Positions 24,912 to 34,296 of a stretch of DNA of 50,520 bases are shown piece after piece (position 1 is the first letter of the stretch; the number at the start of each line of letters is the position of its first letter). The DNA is from an uncultured Acetatifactor sp. GTDB lineage: Bacteria; Bacillota; Clostridia; Lachnospirales; Lachnospiraceae. The stretch lies in NCBI GenBank assembly GCA_947629645.1, contig CANREV010000020.1, forward strand, positions 1 through 50,520, in the 5' to 3' direction. A program made the translations under genes and the position numbers. Under the pieces are notes generated by a model. The model had not been told where the DNA came from, did no database searches, and was given only the letters and a program-made list of their open reading frames with translations.

Positions 24912-26399
24912 TTATATATGTACCCTGTAACGCAGCGGCTGATTGACCGTGAACGCCAATTCCATACCGTTTTGCAGCTGATACGGCTGATTGGGCGCCA
25001 GAATCTGACCGTTTAACATAGTATGGTTAGCGGATCCCAGATCGATCAAAAACAGATCGTTCCCTCTGCGCTCTATTCTGGCATGCTGCCTTCCGATCCG
25101 TTTAAATTCCGCGGGGAAAGCCACATCCGGACGCGTCTCATCGGAGGACAGACGCCCGATCGTGATAAAGGGCTTCGCAAAATTCAGATCGATCCTCTGC
25201 ATTGCTCCGGGCTGGGAATAATCCAGCAGTTCCAGCCACGGGCCCTCTGAGTATCCCATATCATCAGAAATGATTTCCGTCTCGTCAGAGTCGGAATCCC
25301 CCGCTCCATACATCGGGACGTACGCCGGATTCTGAGGCGATGCGGCCATGGCCGGCACAGGATTTACATACCCCGCGCCGACAGTGCTTTCAGGCTCGCC
25401 GCCCGCAAGCTCCCCGATCTCTTTTTCTTCCTGTTTTTTCTTGCCGCCAAACAGGCCGCCCAGCTTTCCGTGTCCTTTTTCGGTCTGCTTTTTCCCGGCG
25501 GGATCCTTTTTACTTTTTTGGGACTGCGCCGCCGCTTTCTTATCCGGCTTTTCTTTTTTGGCCTTTTTATCGCCAAACAATGCCTGCACTACTTCGTCAT
25601 CGCCGCTTTCCCCAGATGATACGTCCGGGCGGGGCATGACGGGCGGATTGAAAGCCGCAGGCTGTCTGCCAGATGTCTCGCTTCCGCCGCGCTGCGCGGA
25701 CGCGCTTTCCTCCGTCCGCCTAGCCGGCTGGGGCTGCATGATCCCGGGCTGCATCATCTGAGGCTGCATGATCTGCGGCTGTATGCTCTGAGGCTGTATC
25801 ATCCTGGGCTGCTGCGTTTCAAACGGCGCGGTCTTAGCTTTCGCAGACACGCTTCCTCTTTCTTTCACTATGAACTGATACAATCCCTCCAAAGTCAGGC
25901 TGCCGCTTCCAAACAGACGGAACAATCTGACCTGGAAATCCTTATCATCGCTGATCATGATACCCATGAATATGTTTTTGAAGAACTCGAAAATTTCCTG
26001 ATCCGTGCTCTCCATGCCGCTTATGGGAAGATACAGATAAAAAGTATGGTATGTATGTTTATCTATATATACATATCTGGGTTCCACACACAGATGATGA
26101 TAGTCCAAAAACCAGTCCTTCCCTTTAATAAACGGCTCCAGTAAATTGAGATACAACTCCGCAAAGACCGCTTTGGGGACAGTCATATCCGCGTATGCCA
26201 GCGCAACCGCGTTGATCATTTTATATCTTAAACTCAGCTGTTCATTAACGGACACCAAATGAAACGGCACCAAAAAATCAGGACAGTCTTTCTGGATGAC
26301 CTTGACCGCGATCTCATCCAGTTCATCGTTACCATCCAGCGAAACATTCAGATAGTTTGCCTCAAACGAATTTTGTAATACAAATCTTTCACTGTTCAT
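24912..26399 (-). CDS. FHA-domain protein with N-terminal DUF6382-like region
   Basis: This 495-residue protein has three parts. The first ~175 residues (VLQNSFEANYLNVSLDG ... WFLDYHHLCVEPRYVYID) resemble the DUF6382 domain seen in front of FHA domains in Clostridia. A long low-complexity linker follows: Met/Gln/Pro repeats of the type IQPQ-MMQP, then a Lys-rich stretch. The last ~95 residues are an FHA fold with ITIGRLSSDE, RIGRQHARIERR and the loop SANHTMLNG, which should bind phosphothreonine. The ATG at 26399, second of two tandem ATGs, is six bases from GGAGG. It is probably the adaptor between the kinase/phosphatase pair and the pilus machinery; that link is inferred from gene order. 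Confidence 0.88.
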   Translation of the reverse strand: MNSERFVLQNSFEANYLNVSLDGNDELDEIAVKVIQKDCPDFLVPFHLVSVNEQLSLRYKMINAVALAYADMTVPKAVFAELYLNLLEPFIKGKDWFLDYHHLCVEPRYVYIDKHTYHTFYLYLPISGMESTDQEIFEFFKNIFMGIMISDDKDFQVRLFRLFGSGSLTLEGLYQFIVKERGSVSAKAKTAPFETQQPRMIQPQSIQPQIMQPQMMQPGIMQPQPARRTEESASAQRGGSETSGRQPAAFNPPVMPRPDVSSGESGDDEVVQALFGDKKAKKEKPDKKAAAQSQKSKKDPAGKKQTEKGHGKLGGLFGGKKKQEEKEIGELAGGEPESTVGAGYVNPVPAMAASPQNPAYVPMYGAGDSDSDETEIISDDMGYSEGPWLELLDYSQPGAMQRIDLNFAKPFITIGRLSSDETRPDVAFPAEFKRIGRQHARIERRGNDLFLIDLGSANHTMLNGQILAPNQPYQLQNGMELAFTVNQPLRYRVHI

Positions 26400-26456
26400 C
26401 ATAATCCTCCATTCTTCCGCCCGCGGCGGTATTTTCATCGCAGCAGCCCGGTCCTG

Positions 26457-27782
26457 TTAATCCTGCTTATACTCCAGAGTGATCAGCGCCGCATTCTCCA
26501 GAAATTGCGCCTGTGCGATATAATTGTGAAACGGCAGGGCGCTTTCCAGTGATTCCGTGATCACCATCTCGTTTTGTTCACTGATATATCCCCAGGTATC
26601 GACTATTTTTACCGCCGCCAGATGATTGGAAAAGGAAAAGGCATCGTCATACTGGTAATCGATCACCAGATTTCCCTGCCTGTCTATAAATCCCCACTTT
26701 CCCTGCTCATTTGCCACCGCGATATAATTGGAGGACTCCGGCGCTTTCGCGTCCGCGAAACCGGTCTCAAAGACTTTGCCGCCTTTTGGATCGACCAGAT
26801 ACCATAAGCCGTCCTGCTTTACCATCGCCGCGTTGTTGACAAACGCCTGGTTTAAGGAATTGACGGCCACATCCTCGTAAATATAATCCGTTGCCGCCTC
26901 TCCATCGTCCTGTATGACAGCCCATTTATCTCCGTTTCGGGCGGCGAAAACGCCGCAGGAATTCATGGTCACCTCATCAAACTGCATATCGGGGGCCGCC
27001 GGGTTGAAATCTTTTGTATAATAACTGTATTTATCATTATATTTCGCGATAACGCAGGCTTCGTTAATACCGTAAACATCCGATACATGCGTTTCGTCTA
27101 TCCCGTACTTTTCGCCGGTGTCAACGATCGTGTAATATGTATCATCCATGGAAACCACAGCGTATCCTCCGCTGTTAAAAGGAGTCGCCGCACCGTAGAC
27201 GGCGGGAAGGACAAACTTCCCGGAAGCGTTGACATATCCCCATGCGGTTCCGTCATAAGCGGGCATCAGTTTATTGCCGGAAGTGGGAAGGATCTCTTTC
27301 GCCGTTGTGACCTTCATGGAATATCCGTACCGATGATCCTCGTACAATTCTCCCACAGGCCCGTCCGGATACTGCGCCATTCCTTTTTTTAAGAGCGCCA
27401 TCGCGTTTTCCAGATCATTTTCCGAAAAATAAATTTCCGCCGCTTTCAGGTATTCCTCCTCTTCCGCGGTCTGGGCCAAAGCCCGCGCCTGTGTCAGGCT
27501 GACGTAAGAATCCGTATCTCCCTGCTTAAGATAAACCTGCTGCAGCTTTTTCTCGATCTGCGGCACCGCGTCTGTTGCATAGCCCAGAGCCTGCTTGTAT
27601 AACGGTATGGCCCTGATGTAGAGTTCCCTCTCGGCGAAAGCGTCCGCGCTCTCGACCAGACCGGCCTGCGTTCTCTCATCGTCAATGCCGCTCGCCGACC
27701 GGACGGATAAAAACCACCCAAACGCCAACAAAACGACAAGTATCACCATTACAACAAGTCTTTTTCCTTTTAAGCCTTTCAT
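26457..27782 (-). CDS. WG-repeat protein with N-terminal membrane anchor
   Basis: This protein of about 441 residues has one N-terminal membrane helix (VVMVILVVLLAFGWFLSV), a helical TPR-like stretch (about 40-140, with AIPLYKQALGYATDAVPQ), then at least five WG-type repeats, including WGYVNASGKFVLP, WGFIDRQGNLVIDYQYDD and WGYISEQNEMVI. WG repeats are likely interaction surfaces; the helix places them outside. The start at 27782 has GGAGG eleven bases upstream; a frame to 27800 (six residues more) is possible. It lies between the prepilin peptidase and FHA genes. Function unknown; a surface sensor or pilus-associated protein fits the context. Confidence 0.8.
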   Translation of the reverse strand: MKGLKGKRLVVMVILVVLLAFGWFLSVRSASGIDDERTQAGLVESADAFAERELYIRAIPLYKQALGYATDAVPQIEKKLQQVYLKQGDTDSYVSLTQARALAQTAEEEEYLKAAEIYFSENDLENAMALLKKGMAQYPDGPVGELYEDHRYGYSMKVTTAKEILPTSGNKLMPAYDGTAWGYVNASGKFVLPAVYGAATPFNSGGYAVVSMDDTYYTIVDTGEKYGIDETHVSDVYGINEACVIAKYNDKYSYYTKDFNPAAPDMQFDEVTMNSCGVFAARNGDKWAVIQDDGEAATDYIYEDVAVNSLNQAFVNNAAMVKQDGLWYLVDPKGGKVFETGFADAKAPESSNYIAVANEQGKWGFIDRQGNLVIDYQYDDAFSFSNHLAAVKIVDTWGYISEQNEMVITESLESALPFHNYIAQAQFLENAALITLEYKQD

Positions 27783-27873
27783 TTTTACTCTGACCTCCAT
27801 GATTCCGCTTTCCGTTTTCCGGTGTGAGCATGAAAATTTTTTGCGTGCCGGATCACGCCAGGGGTAACATCAC

Positions 27874-28539
27874 TTATAAAATAACAAATGTGAGTAATGT
27901 CCCCAGGTACAAAAAAGGCGCAAGCGGCACGCCGTCTTTCATCGTAAGCTTCTTCCGCGCCATCTGTATAAAGGAATAGACGCAGCAGATCAGCGCACCG
28001 TATGCGATAGCTCCCACGATCCGCTGCCCCGTCAGGAACAGTCCCATCACAAACGCCAGTTTGACGTCTCCCGCTCCCAGCTGCCCTCTGGATATCAGGT
28101 AACACAACAAAAAAATCAGCCCCCCGACCAGTCCTCCAAGCAGCGAACGCCCGATCAGCAGCACACCGGCCGATGTATCCGCGATCACGGAAAGCACCGC
28201 CACCACAGACCACGCTCCCAGACAACCAAGAAGCACACGATTGGGAATCAGCCTTACTTTGAGATCCGTAACCGCCACAATACTCATGGCGAGTATGATC
28301 GCCATATTCTGCAGCAGCATCCAGAAATTATCGTAAACTCCTCTGCCTTCCATATAACAGGCCGCCGCGAAAGAAAGGCACCCCACCGCCCAAAACACTT
28401 TGTCCGCGATAAAATCATCCCGATGGAAAAGCTTTTTTTTATTCAGTCCCAGCGAGAGCTTCCGATCTAAAAAAACGACAACGCATCCGTACACGATCAA
28501 AAGAATGCCCGCGCCCAGCACCGCACTCACATACTGCAT
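27874..28539 (-). CDS. tadV: A24-family prepilin peptidase (TadV/CpaA-like)
   Basis: This 221-residue membrane protein has six or more helices. It carries the two catalytic aspartate motifs of type IV prepilin peptidases: VTDLKVRLIPN (about residue 90) and GAGDVKLAF (about residue 155). It should cut the leader of the Flp pilin at 32906 after its glycine. It lacks the N-terminal four-cysteine domain, as TadV proteins usually do; that domain is encoded separately at 23703. The ATG at 28539 has GGAG six bases upstream and is preferred to 28551. It follows the TadE-like gene by 32 bases in the same operon. Confidence 0.88.
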   Translation of the reverse strand: MQYVSAVLGAGILLIVYGCVVVFLDRKLSLGLNKKKLFHRDDFIADKVFWAVGCLSFAAACYMEGRGVYDNFWMLLQNMAIILAMSIVAVTDLKVRLIPNRVLLGCLGAWSVVAVLSVIADTSAGVLLIGRSLLGGLVGGLIFLLCYLISRGQLGAGDVKLAFVMGLFLTGQRIVGAIAYGALICCVYSFIQMARKKLTMKDGVPLAPFLYLGTLLTFVIL

Positions 28540-28571
28540 TTTTCTCTCCATTTCCGCGCAGCCGCATATCC

Positions 28572-29510
28572 CTACGCTCCGGGTTCCACCTGTACGCCGT
28601 CCCCGTCAAGCCAGGCCGGAATCGTCACCCTGTTTACCATGTGCAGTTTCACATTATCAGGCAGGATCAGTCTGACAAAACCGACTTCCACATCATATTC
28701 CACCACAATATCTATCATCCGGAAATCCTCATCGCAAAAAAGCGTTGATCCTCCGAAATCAAGACCTCCGTACCCGTCTTTTACGCCGTTTGCCTTAAGC
28801 CAGTCGTCCGCGCTCAGATTCTTTCCCCCAATCTGATCATTTTGCGCTATATACCCCCTGGTAAGCAGCCAGGCCGCGCCGGTCCCCAAAAGATCCTTTG
28901 CCGCGTATTCCGCGCCTTCCAAACCGATATAAGCCATCCCGCCGATCAGGCCTTCTTTATCCTGCATTAATCCTTTTACCTTCTCTACCGTATCTTTTAC
29001 CTGACCGGCAGCCGATTCCACCGCCTCGCCCGCCTCCGTCAAGGACTGTCCCACACTGTCTAATTGCTTTCCCAGGGCTTCCAGATCCAGCCCTTCCGTT
29101 TCTGTCCCGCCGTCCTGTCCGTCTCCCTGCAGCTGAGGCAGGAAATTTACGACTTCTCCTACCGCCGCCTCCGCGCTGCCTTTTGCCGCCACCACCTTCT
29201 GATAACTGCTGTATGCGGAACTGACGGCCCCATCGATCTTTCCCGTATTTTCCGCCCCGTCCGACCGGATGGTCTGTTCGGCGGCCCTGCCGCCAAAGGC
29301 GGCGTAAAGGTACGTATAACTTGCCAGTTCATGAGCCGCGGAATTAATGGCAAACTGTATCTTGTTATGAAGGATCAGCATATTGGTGAAATAAGCGATG
29401 GAAAAAATGGTAACCAGAAACACGGTAAACGAGATCACTGTCTCCACCACGATCATACCGCTCTCTTTTTTCTCATTTCTCCCATCCGCTTTTAAAAATC
29501 CCAGTTCCAT
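28572..29510 (-). CDS. TadE-like pilus-associated membrane protein
   Basis: This 312-residue protein has a TadE/pseudopilin-like N terminus: a charged lead (NEKKESG) followed by the helix MIVVETVISFTVFLVTIFSI and a helical stalk. The rest is mostly helical with repeated Val/Glu/Ala stretches (about 140-190), then a soluble end containing STLFCDEDFRMIDIVVEYDV. The ATG at 29510 follows GGTGGAGG; the frame to 29543 opens with TTG inside the previous gene's end. Minor pilins of this type help assemble Flp pili. It overlaps nothing and sits 29 bases after the DUF5702-like gene. Confidence 0.7.
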   Translation of the reverse strand: MELGFLKADGRNEKKESGMIVVETVISFTVFLVTIFSIAYFTNMLILHNKIQFAINSAAHELASYTYLYAAFGGRAAEQTIRSDGAENTGKIDGAVSSAYSSYQKVVAAKGSAEAAVGEVVNFLPQLQGDGQDGGTETEGLDLEALGKQLDSVGQSLTEAGEAVESAAGQVKDTVEKVKGLMQDKEGLIGGMAYIGLEGAEYAAKDLLGTGAAWLLTRGYIAQNDQIGGKNLSADDWLKANGVKDGYGGLDFGGSTLFCDEDFRMIDIVVEYDVEVGFVRLILPDNVKLHMVNRVTIPAWLDGDGVQVEPGA

Positions 29511-29539
29511 CCATGCCTCCACCTTTCCTGTATCTTCCG

Positions 29540-32176
29540 TCAATACCCTCTGGTAACTGTAAATTTATAAGTATTGCCTTCAAATTGTTCAATGGCTCCA
29601 TAAGTACCCGCGTCCACTGTCCTTTTAGCAAAATTTTTCGGCATGACTACCAGATTCATCTGCACCGCGCATGTCACATCCACCGCGGTGACCGTATCTT
29701 CCATTTTAAATTCCAACTCGCTCAATTCTCCCTCTGAACCGATTTTCTGTTTTACCGTATTCACATTCAGCGTAATCAGGTGGGAAGTCCTCTCTGTCAA
29801 AGTCTCCGAGCGGGTCAGAAAAATCATCATAATGGTCAGATATTGCTCATAATTTAAGGCAGGATCTCCGCTTTTCGTCCCAGAGCTTATGTCTTTACCT
29901 AACAGATCTTTCATTTTGTCAGCCAGCCCCGAGACCTCAAACAGAGAAAGATCACCCGTATTATTCTTTAATACGCAGACGGATTCTCCCTCCTTTAATA
30001 ATTCCCAATCCGCGTAAGTCTCCACGCCGGCCACCGCCAGACGCAAAGCCGCTGCCACAATGATCTTAAGCGCAGGACCCGCAACAGGGATCGCCGCGAA
30101 AGCGTCTGATACGCCCTCAATCGCGCTGTTGATTTCCTTCACCGTATAAGTAGAAATCAGATTCATCACAACGCGGAACCCGAGGATTTTATTCCTTGCG
30201 GAATTTAAATTCGCCTGGGAAGAATTATGGCCTCCCAGCAAATACTCTATTTCCGACTGGTACAGATAGTTGATATTGGGTGCCATAGGATATCCGGTCA
30301 GGGAAACCTGCGTCTCCGCTCCATCGTCCTCGTTCACATTCGTCACTCTGCTGCTAAACATTCCAAAATCGTACTGCACCAGATAAAGTTTCGTCCACAG
30401 CCGGTTTCCCGCATTCTCCAGACTGATACTTTTAAAATTTCCCGCCGCGTCCTTCAGCATATTCACCAAATTAAATCCCTGTATGTCCGCGTAATCGCCC
30501 ATGCCGGCGAAATCGCCTCCGGCCGGGATATCCCTTTGCACCTTCTGCTGCGGCTCATTGTTCAGCTGATCTCCAATCTCTTTTAACAGATTGTCCGCCG
30601 CATCCTGCTTTTTTTCCGCTTCCTTCTTCGTACTGCCCGGATCTTCGCTGCCAAAACAGTCCTGCAGAGAAGTGTATATGGTATCGTAGCCGCCATGATA
30701 GTCTGCGATCTTCCCCTGGTCCAGAGCTTCCTCATACTGGGGCAACGCCGAAACATCCGGATGGGAAACGATGGCTTCGCTGCCTCTTTGTACCATACTG
30801 TCCAGCATCCTCTCCGCCTGCGCCTTATAAGCGCTGTTTTGCCCGCTGAAGGATTGCAGATGGGTCGCCAGAGCCACATAATCGTCCGCTGTGTATTCAC
30901 CGTTTCCCCAGAAAAGCTCATCGAGATCTGACATTTCCTCTTCCATTCTCTCTTTCAGACCCTGATTCACATTTTCCCGGTTCAGAATCTCATCTAACTG
31001 CTCTCTCAAGGTCATCAGATCGCCCATCTTTCCTTGCAGTTTGTCCGCCGCTGTCTGTAGAGCCTGGGCTTTCTGGTCAAAATTAATAAAATTGACTGTA
31101 ACGTCCATATGGCCGTTGAGATCACTTACTGCAGTCCCTCCCTCAAATGATGTCCGAAGTTCTTTCTCCCATTCTATCCTTTCCCGCAAACCATCGGCCG
31201 CCTTGTCAAAAACCTCCTGTAACGGCTGGGGGCTGTGTCCCAGATGGTCGGAATAATCATCGTCTATCTGACATAATCTGGCTTCCTCCGCCGTCAGCTC
31301 CTCCACCACAATCTGCGCCGCCTGCACAGTATTCCCCGCGGCCTCTAGCGCAGCCTTTTCCGCCTCCTGTTCCTCAATCTTTGCGCGATGTTCCAGCGCG
31401 TTTTCAATTGCCTGGGGATCTTCGTCCATGTATGCTTTATAATAGGCGTAGTCTCCATTCAGCATCCCGTCCATGGAACTTTTTCCCGTACTGTAGGACT
31501 CAGCGATCTTTCCGATATAATCGGGATATTGCCATAAACCTTCCAGACTGACATAATATTCTCTGGCCGCTTTTAGAGCTTCCGCCGCTTTCTCCGCGAT
31601 CTCCTGCTGCTTGTCAACGGCCTCTATGGTATTATTCATGCCTTTCACATCCTCGATCGCATCAAACATACCCTGCTCATCGTCTCCAATCGTCTGAACG
31701 ATCCGAAATTTCATGAAATCGCCGATCTGCGTGTTAAAAATTTCCGGCGTAGAAAGGGAGGCGCCTTCCACAGGAACCGCCTCCAAAGTCAGGTCAGCGT
31801 TCCCATACGGCATCCACCCCTCATAGGCATCCTTAGCGGTAACCTCCTGCAGATGGCCAAAACTGATCAGGTTTTCATTTGGCCTGAAAGAAGTCGTCTT
31901 ATATGCTTCCACATAGCTGTCCAGCCGATCCAGCGCTTCCATCCCCTTGTTATTCTGGGTCAAAGAAAAAAGACCGTATAATTCTTTTAACAGGTTATCG
32001 TAATCCGTCAGAATGGCTTCTCCGTAATTATCGGCCGCCATCACAGCCTGATTCCCGCAGAATTTGATTCTGGACAGATCTACCAGAAAACCAATGAAAA
32101 ATACTACCGGGACCATGATGACCGTGACGAAAACTGAGATAGACCCTTTCCCTCTTTTCAGGAACATTGTAAGCAT
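29540..32176 (-). CDS. Large DUF5702/TadG-like pilus-locus protein
   Basis: This 878-residue protein has an N-terminal membrane helix (SVFVTVIMVPVVFFIGFLVD) behind a short basic lead, as in TadG-like proteins. A very long Glu/Ala-rich region follows with coiled-coil character (about 170-430, such as IEEQEAEKAALEAAGNTVQA), and then a mixed C-terminal half with a hydrophobic stretch near residue 680-700. Proteins with this layout are annotated DUF5702 in Lachnospiraceae Tad loci. It probably sits outside the membrane around the pilus base; the exact role is unknown. The ATG at 32176 is behind GGGGGATAAAGG and starts five bases after the TadE-like gene. Confidence 0.75.
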   Translation of the reverse strand: MLTMFLKRGKGSISVFVTVIMVPVVFFIGFLVDLSRIKFCGNQAVMAADNYGEAILTDYDNLLKELYGLFSLTQNNKGMEALDRLDSYVEAYKTTSFRPNENLISFGHLQEVTAKDAYEGWMPYGNADLTLEAVPVEGASLSTPEIFNTQIGDFMKFRIVQTIGDDEQGMFDAIEDVKGMNNTIEAVDKQQEIAEKAAEALKAAREYYVSLEGLWQYPDYIGKIAESYSTGKSSMDGMLNGDYAYYKAYMDEDPQAIENALEHRAKIEEQEAEKAALEAAGNTVQAAQIVVEELTAEEARLCQIDDDYSDHLGHSPQPLQEVFDKAADGLRERIEWEKELRTSFEGGTAVSDLNGHMDVTVNFINFDQKAQALQTAADKLQGKMGDLMTLREQLDEILNRENVNQGLKERMEEEMSDLDELFWGNGEYTADDYVALATHLQSFSGQNSAYKAQAERMLDSMVQRGSEAIVSHPDVSALPQYEEALDQGKIADYHGGYDTIYTSLQDCFGSEDPGSTKKEAEKKQDAADNLLKEIGDQLNNEPQQKVQRDIPAGGDFAGMGDYADIQGFNLVNMLKDAAGNFKSISLENAGNRLWTKLYLVQYDFGMFSSRVTNVNEDDGAETQVSLTGYPMAPNINYLYQSEIEYLLGGHNSSQANLNSARNKILGFRVVMNLISTYTVKEINSAIEGVSDAFAAIPVAGPALKIIVAAALRLAVAGVETYADWELLKEGESVCVLKNNTGDLSLFEVSGLADKMKDLLGKDISSGTKSGDPALNYEQYLTIMMIFLTRSETLTERTSHLITLNVNTVKQKIGSEGELSELEFKMEDTVTAVDVTCAVQMNLVVMPKNFAKRTVDAGTYGAIEQFEGNTYKFTVTRGY

Positions 32177-32181
32177 GACCT

Positions 32182-32835
32182 TTATCCCCCAAACGCATTT
32201 TTAAATTTATTGTATAACCTTATGGCTTCACCGGCTACGTTCTGGACCGCCTGTCCCAGACTGGTATCCGCCAGCATATCTATCGCAAAATCCACATTGC
32301 GGATAAAATCATCTCCGTCATTGATCACTACTCTGCCCGTGACTGTGATCGTCATTTCTTCCGGTCCGCCTACCCAGGTCAGATTGATAGGCGGTTTGAC
32401 CGTCTGAGTCGCTGTGGCCTCGATTGTCTTATACAACACATAATTATTTTTTTTGGCAGTGACAGTCACATTGTCTCCATTGTCAAAAAACATATGTCCG
32501 CATATACTTCTAAAAAACGTAATATAATTTCCCTCGTTAAAGTCCATTCCAAAAAAACGGTAGGGATTCAGATACGCAATTTCCCCAAAGTTGCTTCCTA
32601 CCGCATCCAGACCGTTCCCGCTGTAATCCATCTGTGCCTTTGCTTCCACATAGGTATCTGATTCCGGCGCTTTATAATACAAAAGCGCCGTCTCCAGATT
32701 TGACTGTATGTTCGCCCGCTGGCACAGATACAGGGCGGCATAAAGCACGCCTACGATCATAACCATGCAAAAGGGCAGCATCAATGTGGCTTCTAACATT
32801 GCCGTGCCCTGCTCGTCTTTCTTGAATCTGCGCAT
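32182..32835 (-). CDS. tadE: TadE/TadG family pilus protein
   Basis: This 217-residue protein begins MRRFKKDEQGTAMLEATLML, a textbook TadE-type leader: basic residues, a Gly, then Glu at position 5 of a hydrophobic helix. The helix continues as FCMVMIVGVLYAALYL and a soluble beta-rich domain follows. It is likely a pseudopilin that is processed by the prepilin peptidase and helps start or shape the Flp pilus. The ATG at 32835 has GGAGG seven bases upstream. It follows the Flp pilin gene by 70 bases on the same strand. Confidence 0.85.
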   Translation of the reverse strand: MRRFKKDEQGTAMLEATLMLPFCMVMIVGVLYAALYLCQRANIQSNLETALLYYKAPESDTYVEAKAQMDYSGNGLDAVGSNFGEIAYLNPYRFFGMDFNEGNYITFFRSICGHMFFDNGDNVTVTAKKNNYVLYKTIEATATQTVKPPINLTWVGGPEEMTITVTGRVVINDGDDFIRNVDFAIDMLADTSLGQAVQNVAGEAIRLYNKFKNAFGG

Positions 32836-32905
32836 TTCTATGCCTCCCTGAATTCTCTGTAATTATTATGTACTTTCAATAACCAATAAGAGTCTGCACT
32901 CCTTA

Positions 32906-33154
32906 TCAACCATCGTAAGGATTGCTAGGTCCACCACCCATTCCAGGATTGCCGTCATAAATCTTTTTAAACATATCAGTAAAGTAACCGCTCAGAAATC
33001 CCCAGACGGCGCCTCCGATCAAAACGACCATCAGAATCAGCAGCACGGTAGCAACGAAGTTAGATACGCCGCTTTCATCGTTTTTAAAGTTCTCTATAAA
33101 CGCACGTTTTTTGATCTGCGCCTGAATATAAAGTCTGTCTAACCGATTCAGCAT
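32906..33154 (-). CDS. flp: Flp family type IVb pilin
   Basis: This 82-residue protein is the main pilin candidate. It has a long basic lead (MLNRLDRLYIQAQIKKRAF), the processing site DESG before VSNF, and a single helix NFVATVLLILMVVLIGGAVW, followed by a short Gly/Pro-rich tail (GNPGMGGGPSNP). The glycine before VSN is the expected cut site for the TadV-like peptidase. The frame reaches 33193, but AGGAGGT lies eight bases before the ATG at 33154. The lead peptide (about 40 residues) is longer than in most Flp pilins, and the usual Glu of the mature N terminus is replaced by Asn (VSNF). Confidence 0.8.
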   Translation of the reverse strand: MLNRLDRLYIQAQIKKRAFIENFKNDESGVSNFVATVLLILMVVLIGGAVWGFLSGYFTDMFKKIYDGNPGMGGGPSNPYDG

Positions 33155-33202
33155 CCCGCTCACCTCCTTTTTGACTGATTTATTTATTATCAATCCGGCT
33201 AT

Positions 33203-34249
33203 TTAGAAACTGAAGCCTGTCATAACCGGAACAATAACCATAATAATGATCCCCACAAACATCAGCAGAGTGGGAACCAGAAGTTTGGATGAGATCTGCT
33301 CTCCCCGCCGTCTGGCGTTATGTTTATGTTCCAGCCAGCTTTCACTGTTCAGCCGCCGGAACAGCACCACGATCTCCGCGTTTCCCTTGAAAGCGTTCTG
33401 TATGATAGCCGTTGCCAGCTTCGTGGTGTAAGCGTTATCGCATCGCGTGATAAACCTGCCGTAAGCCTCCGCGGGGGGCACATTATTATTCAGCTCCACC
33501 AGCACTCTGTCCATCTCCTGATAGAGGACCCCTTCCGCGCTGCCCGCGGTCAGTTTCCACGCCTGGTTGACCTCCATCCCGGCCACTGTCAGCAGGGTCA
33601 GTTTGGACACCACCTGGGGAAACTGGTTTTCTATTTCTTCTTTGCGTTTTTTCACCACAGTATTCACATTGTCATAAGGCACATATCCGCCCAGGAAAAA
33701 GAGGATCAGAACAATGACGGCGAAAAGAAACGCCCTGACGCCCAGACCCATGGCCAGGCAAAGTCCTAATACCGTAAAAAAGCAGACGAAACCCAGCGCC
33801 ACGTTCCCCATCAGGGAGCTGAGGATGTAATAGGTATAATTCATTGCCTCCCGCCGCTCCTTAAACTGGATGCACTGATGATACAGTTTCTTTACCGTAT
33901 CGTTGCCGCCGTCCCAGTGCAGCATCTGCATCATACGGTATCCCGCGATAGAGACAATCTCCTGTAAACCCACTTTCTCCTTTTGCAGATTTTCCAGCTT
34001 CTTTTGAGACTGTTGGAGATTCTGCTGTAATGTTTTGAGCCGCTTTTTCAGTGTTTTATCGTCCTGCAATCCGCTTTTTTTCATTTTCGCCGTCAGACGT
34101 TCCAGCTCAAGCTGCGTCTTTTTTATCTGCTCCGCTTCCGTCTCTTTGCGGCAAGTTACCATCGCGCCGAAGATGTTTTCATCCGCAGTCAGAAATAAGT
34201 ACGCGAAAACCGCAAAACCTATCGTTGCCGCCGCCATGCAAATAATCAT
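33203..34249 (-). CDS. tadC: TadC-like type II secretion F-family inner-membrane protein
   Basis: This protein of about 348 residues has an N-terminal helix, a long coiled-coil-like cytoplasmic stretch (about 40-95, with LTAKMKKSGLQDDKTLKKRL), two central helices and a T2SSF domain (VVSKLTLLTVAGMEVNQAWK) followed by C-terminal helices (LLVPTLLMFVGIIIMVIVPV). With the TadB-like protein it should form the membrane platform on which the pilus ATPase works. The frame opens at a GTG at 34255; the ATG at 34249 has better spacing from AGGA and is chosen. It lies 48 bases before the pilin gene. Confidence 0.85.
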   Translation of the reverse strand: MIICMAAATIGFAVFAYLFLTADENIFGAMVTCRKETEAEQIKKTQLELERLTAKMKKSGLQDDKTLKKRLKTLQQNLQQSQKKLENLQKEKVGLQEIVSIAGYRMMQMLHWDGGNDTVKKLYHQCIQFKERREAMNYTYYILSSLMGNVALGFVCFFTVLGLCLAMGLGVRAFLFAVIVLILFFLGGYVPYDNVNTVVKKRKEEIENQFPQVVSKLTLLTVAGMEVNQAWKLTAGSAEGVLYQEMDRVLVELNNNVPPAEAYGRFITRCDNAYTTKLATAIIQNAFKGNAEIVVLFRRLNSESWLEHKHNARRRGEQISSKLLVPTLLMFVGIIIMVIVPVMTGFSF

Positions 34250-34296
34250 ATCCACACATCCTGCCTTTCACACTCTATACTCTTTCCGCCTTTTAC

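Noticed and set aside
25023..25761. Repetitive plus-strand frames over the FHA protein linker
   Set aside because: They mirror the low-complexity Met/Gln/Pro and Lys linker of the FHA gene and have no independent support.
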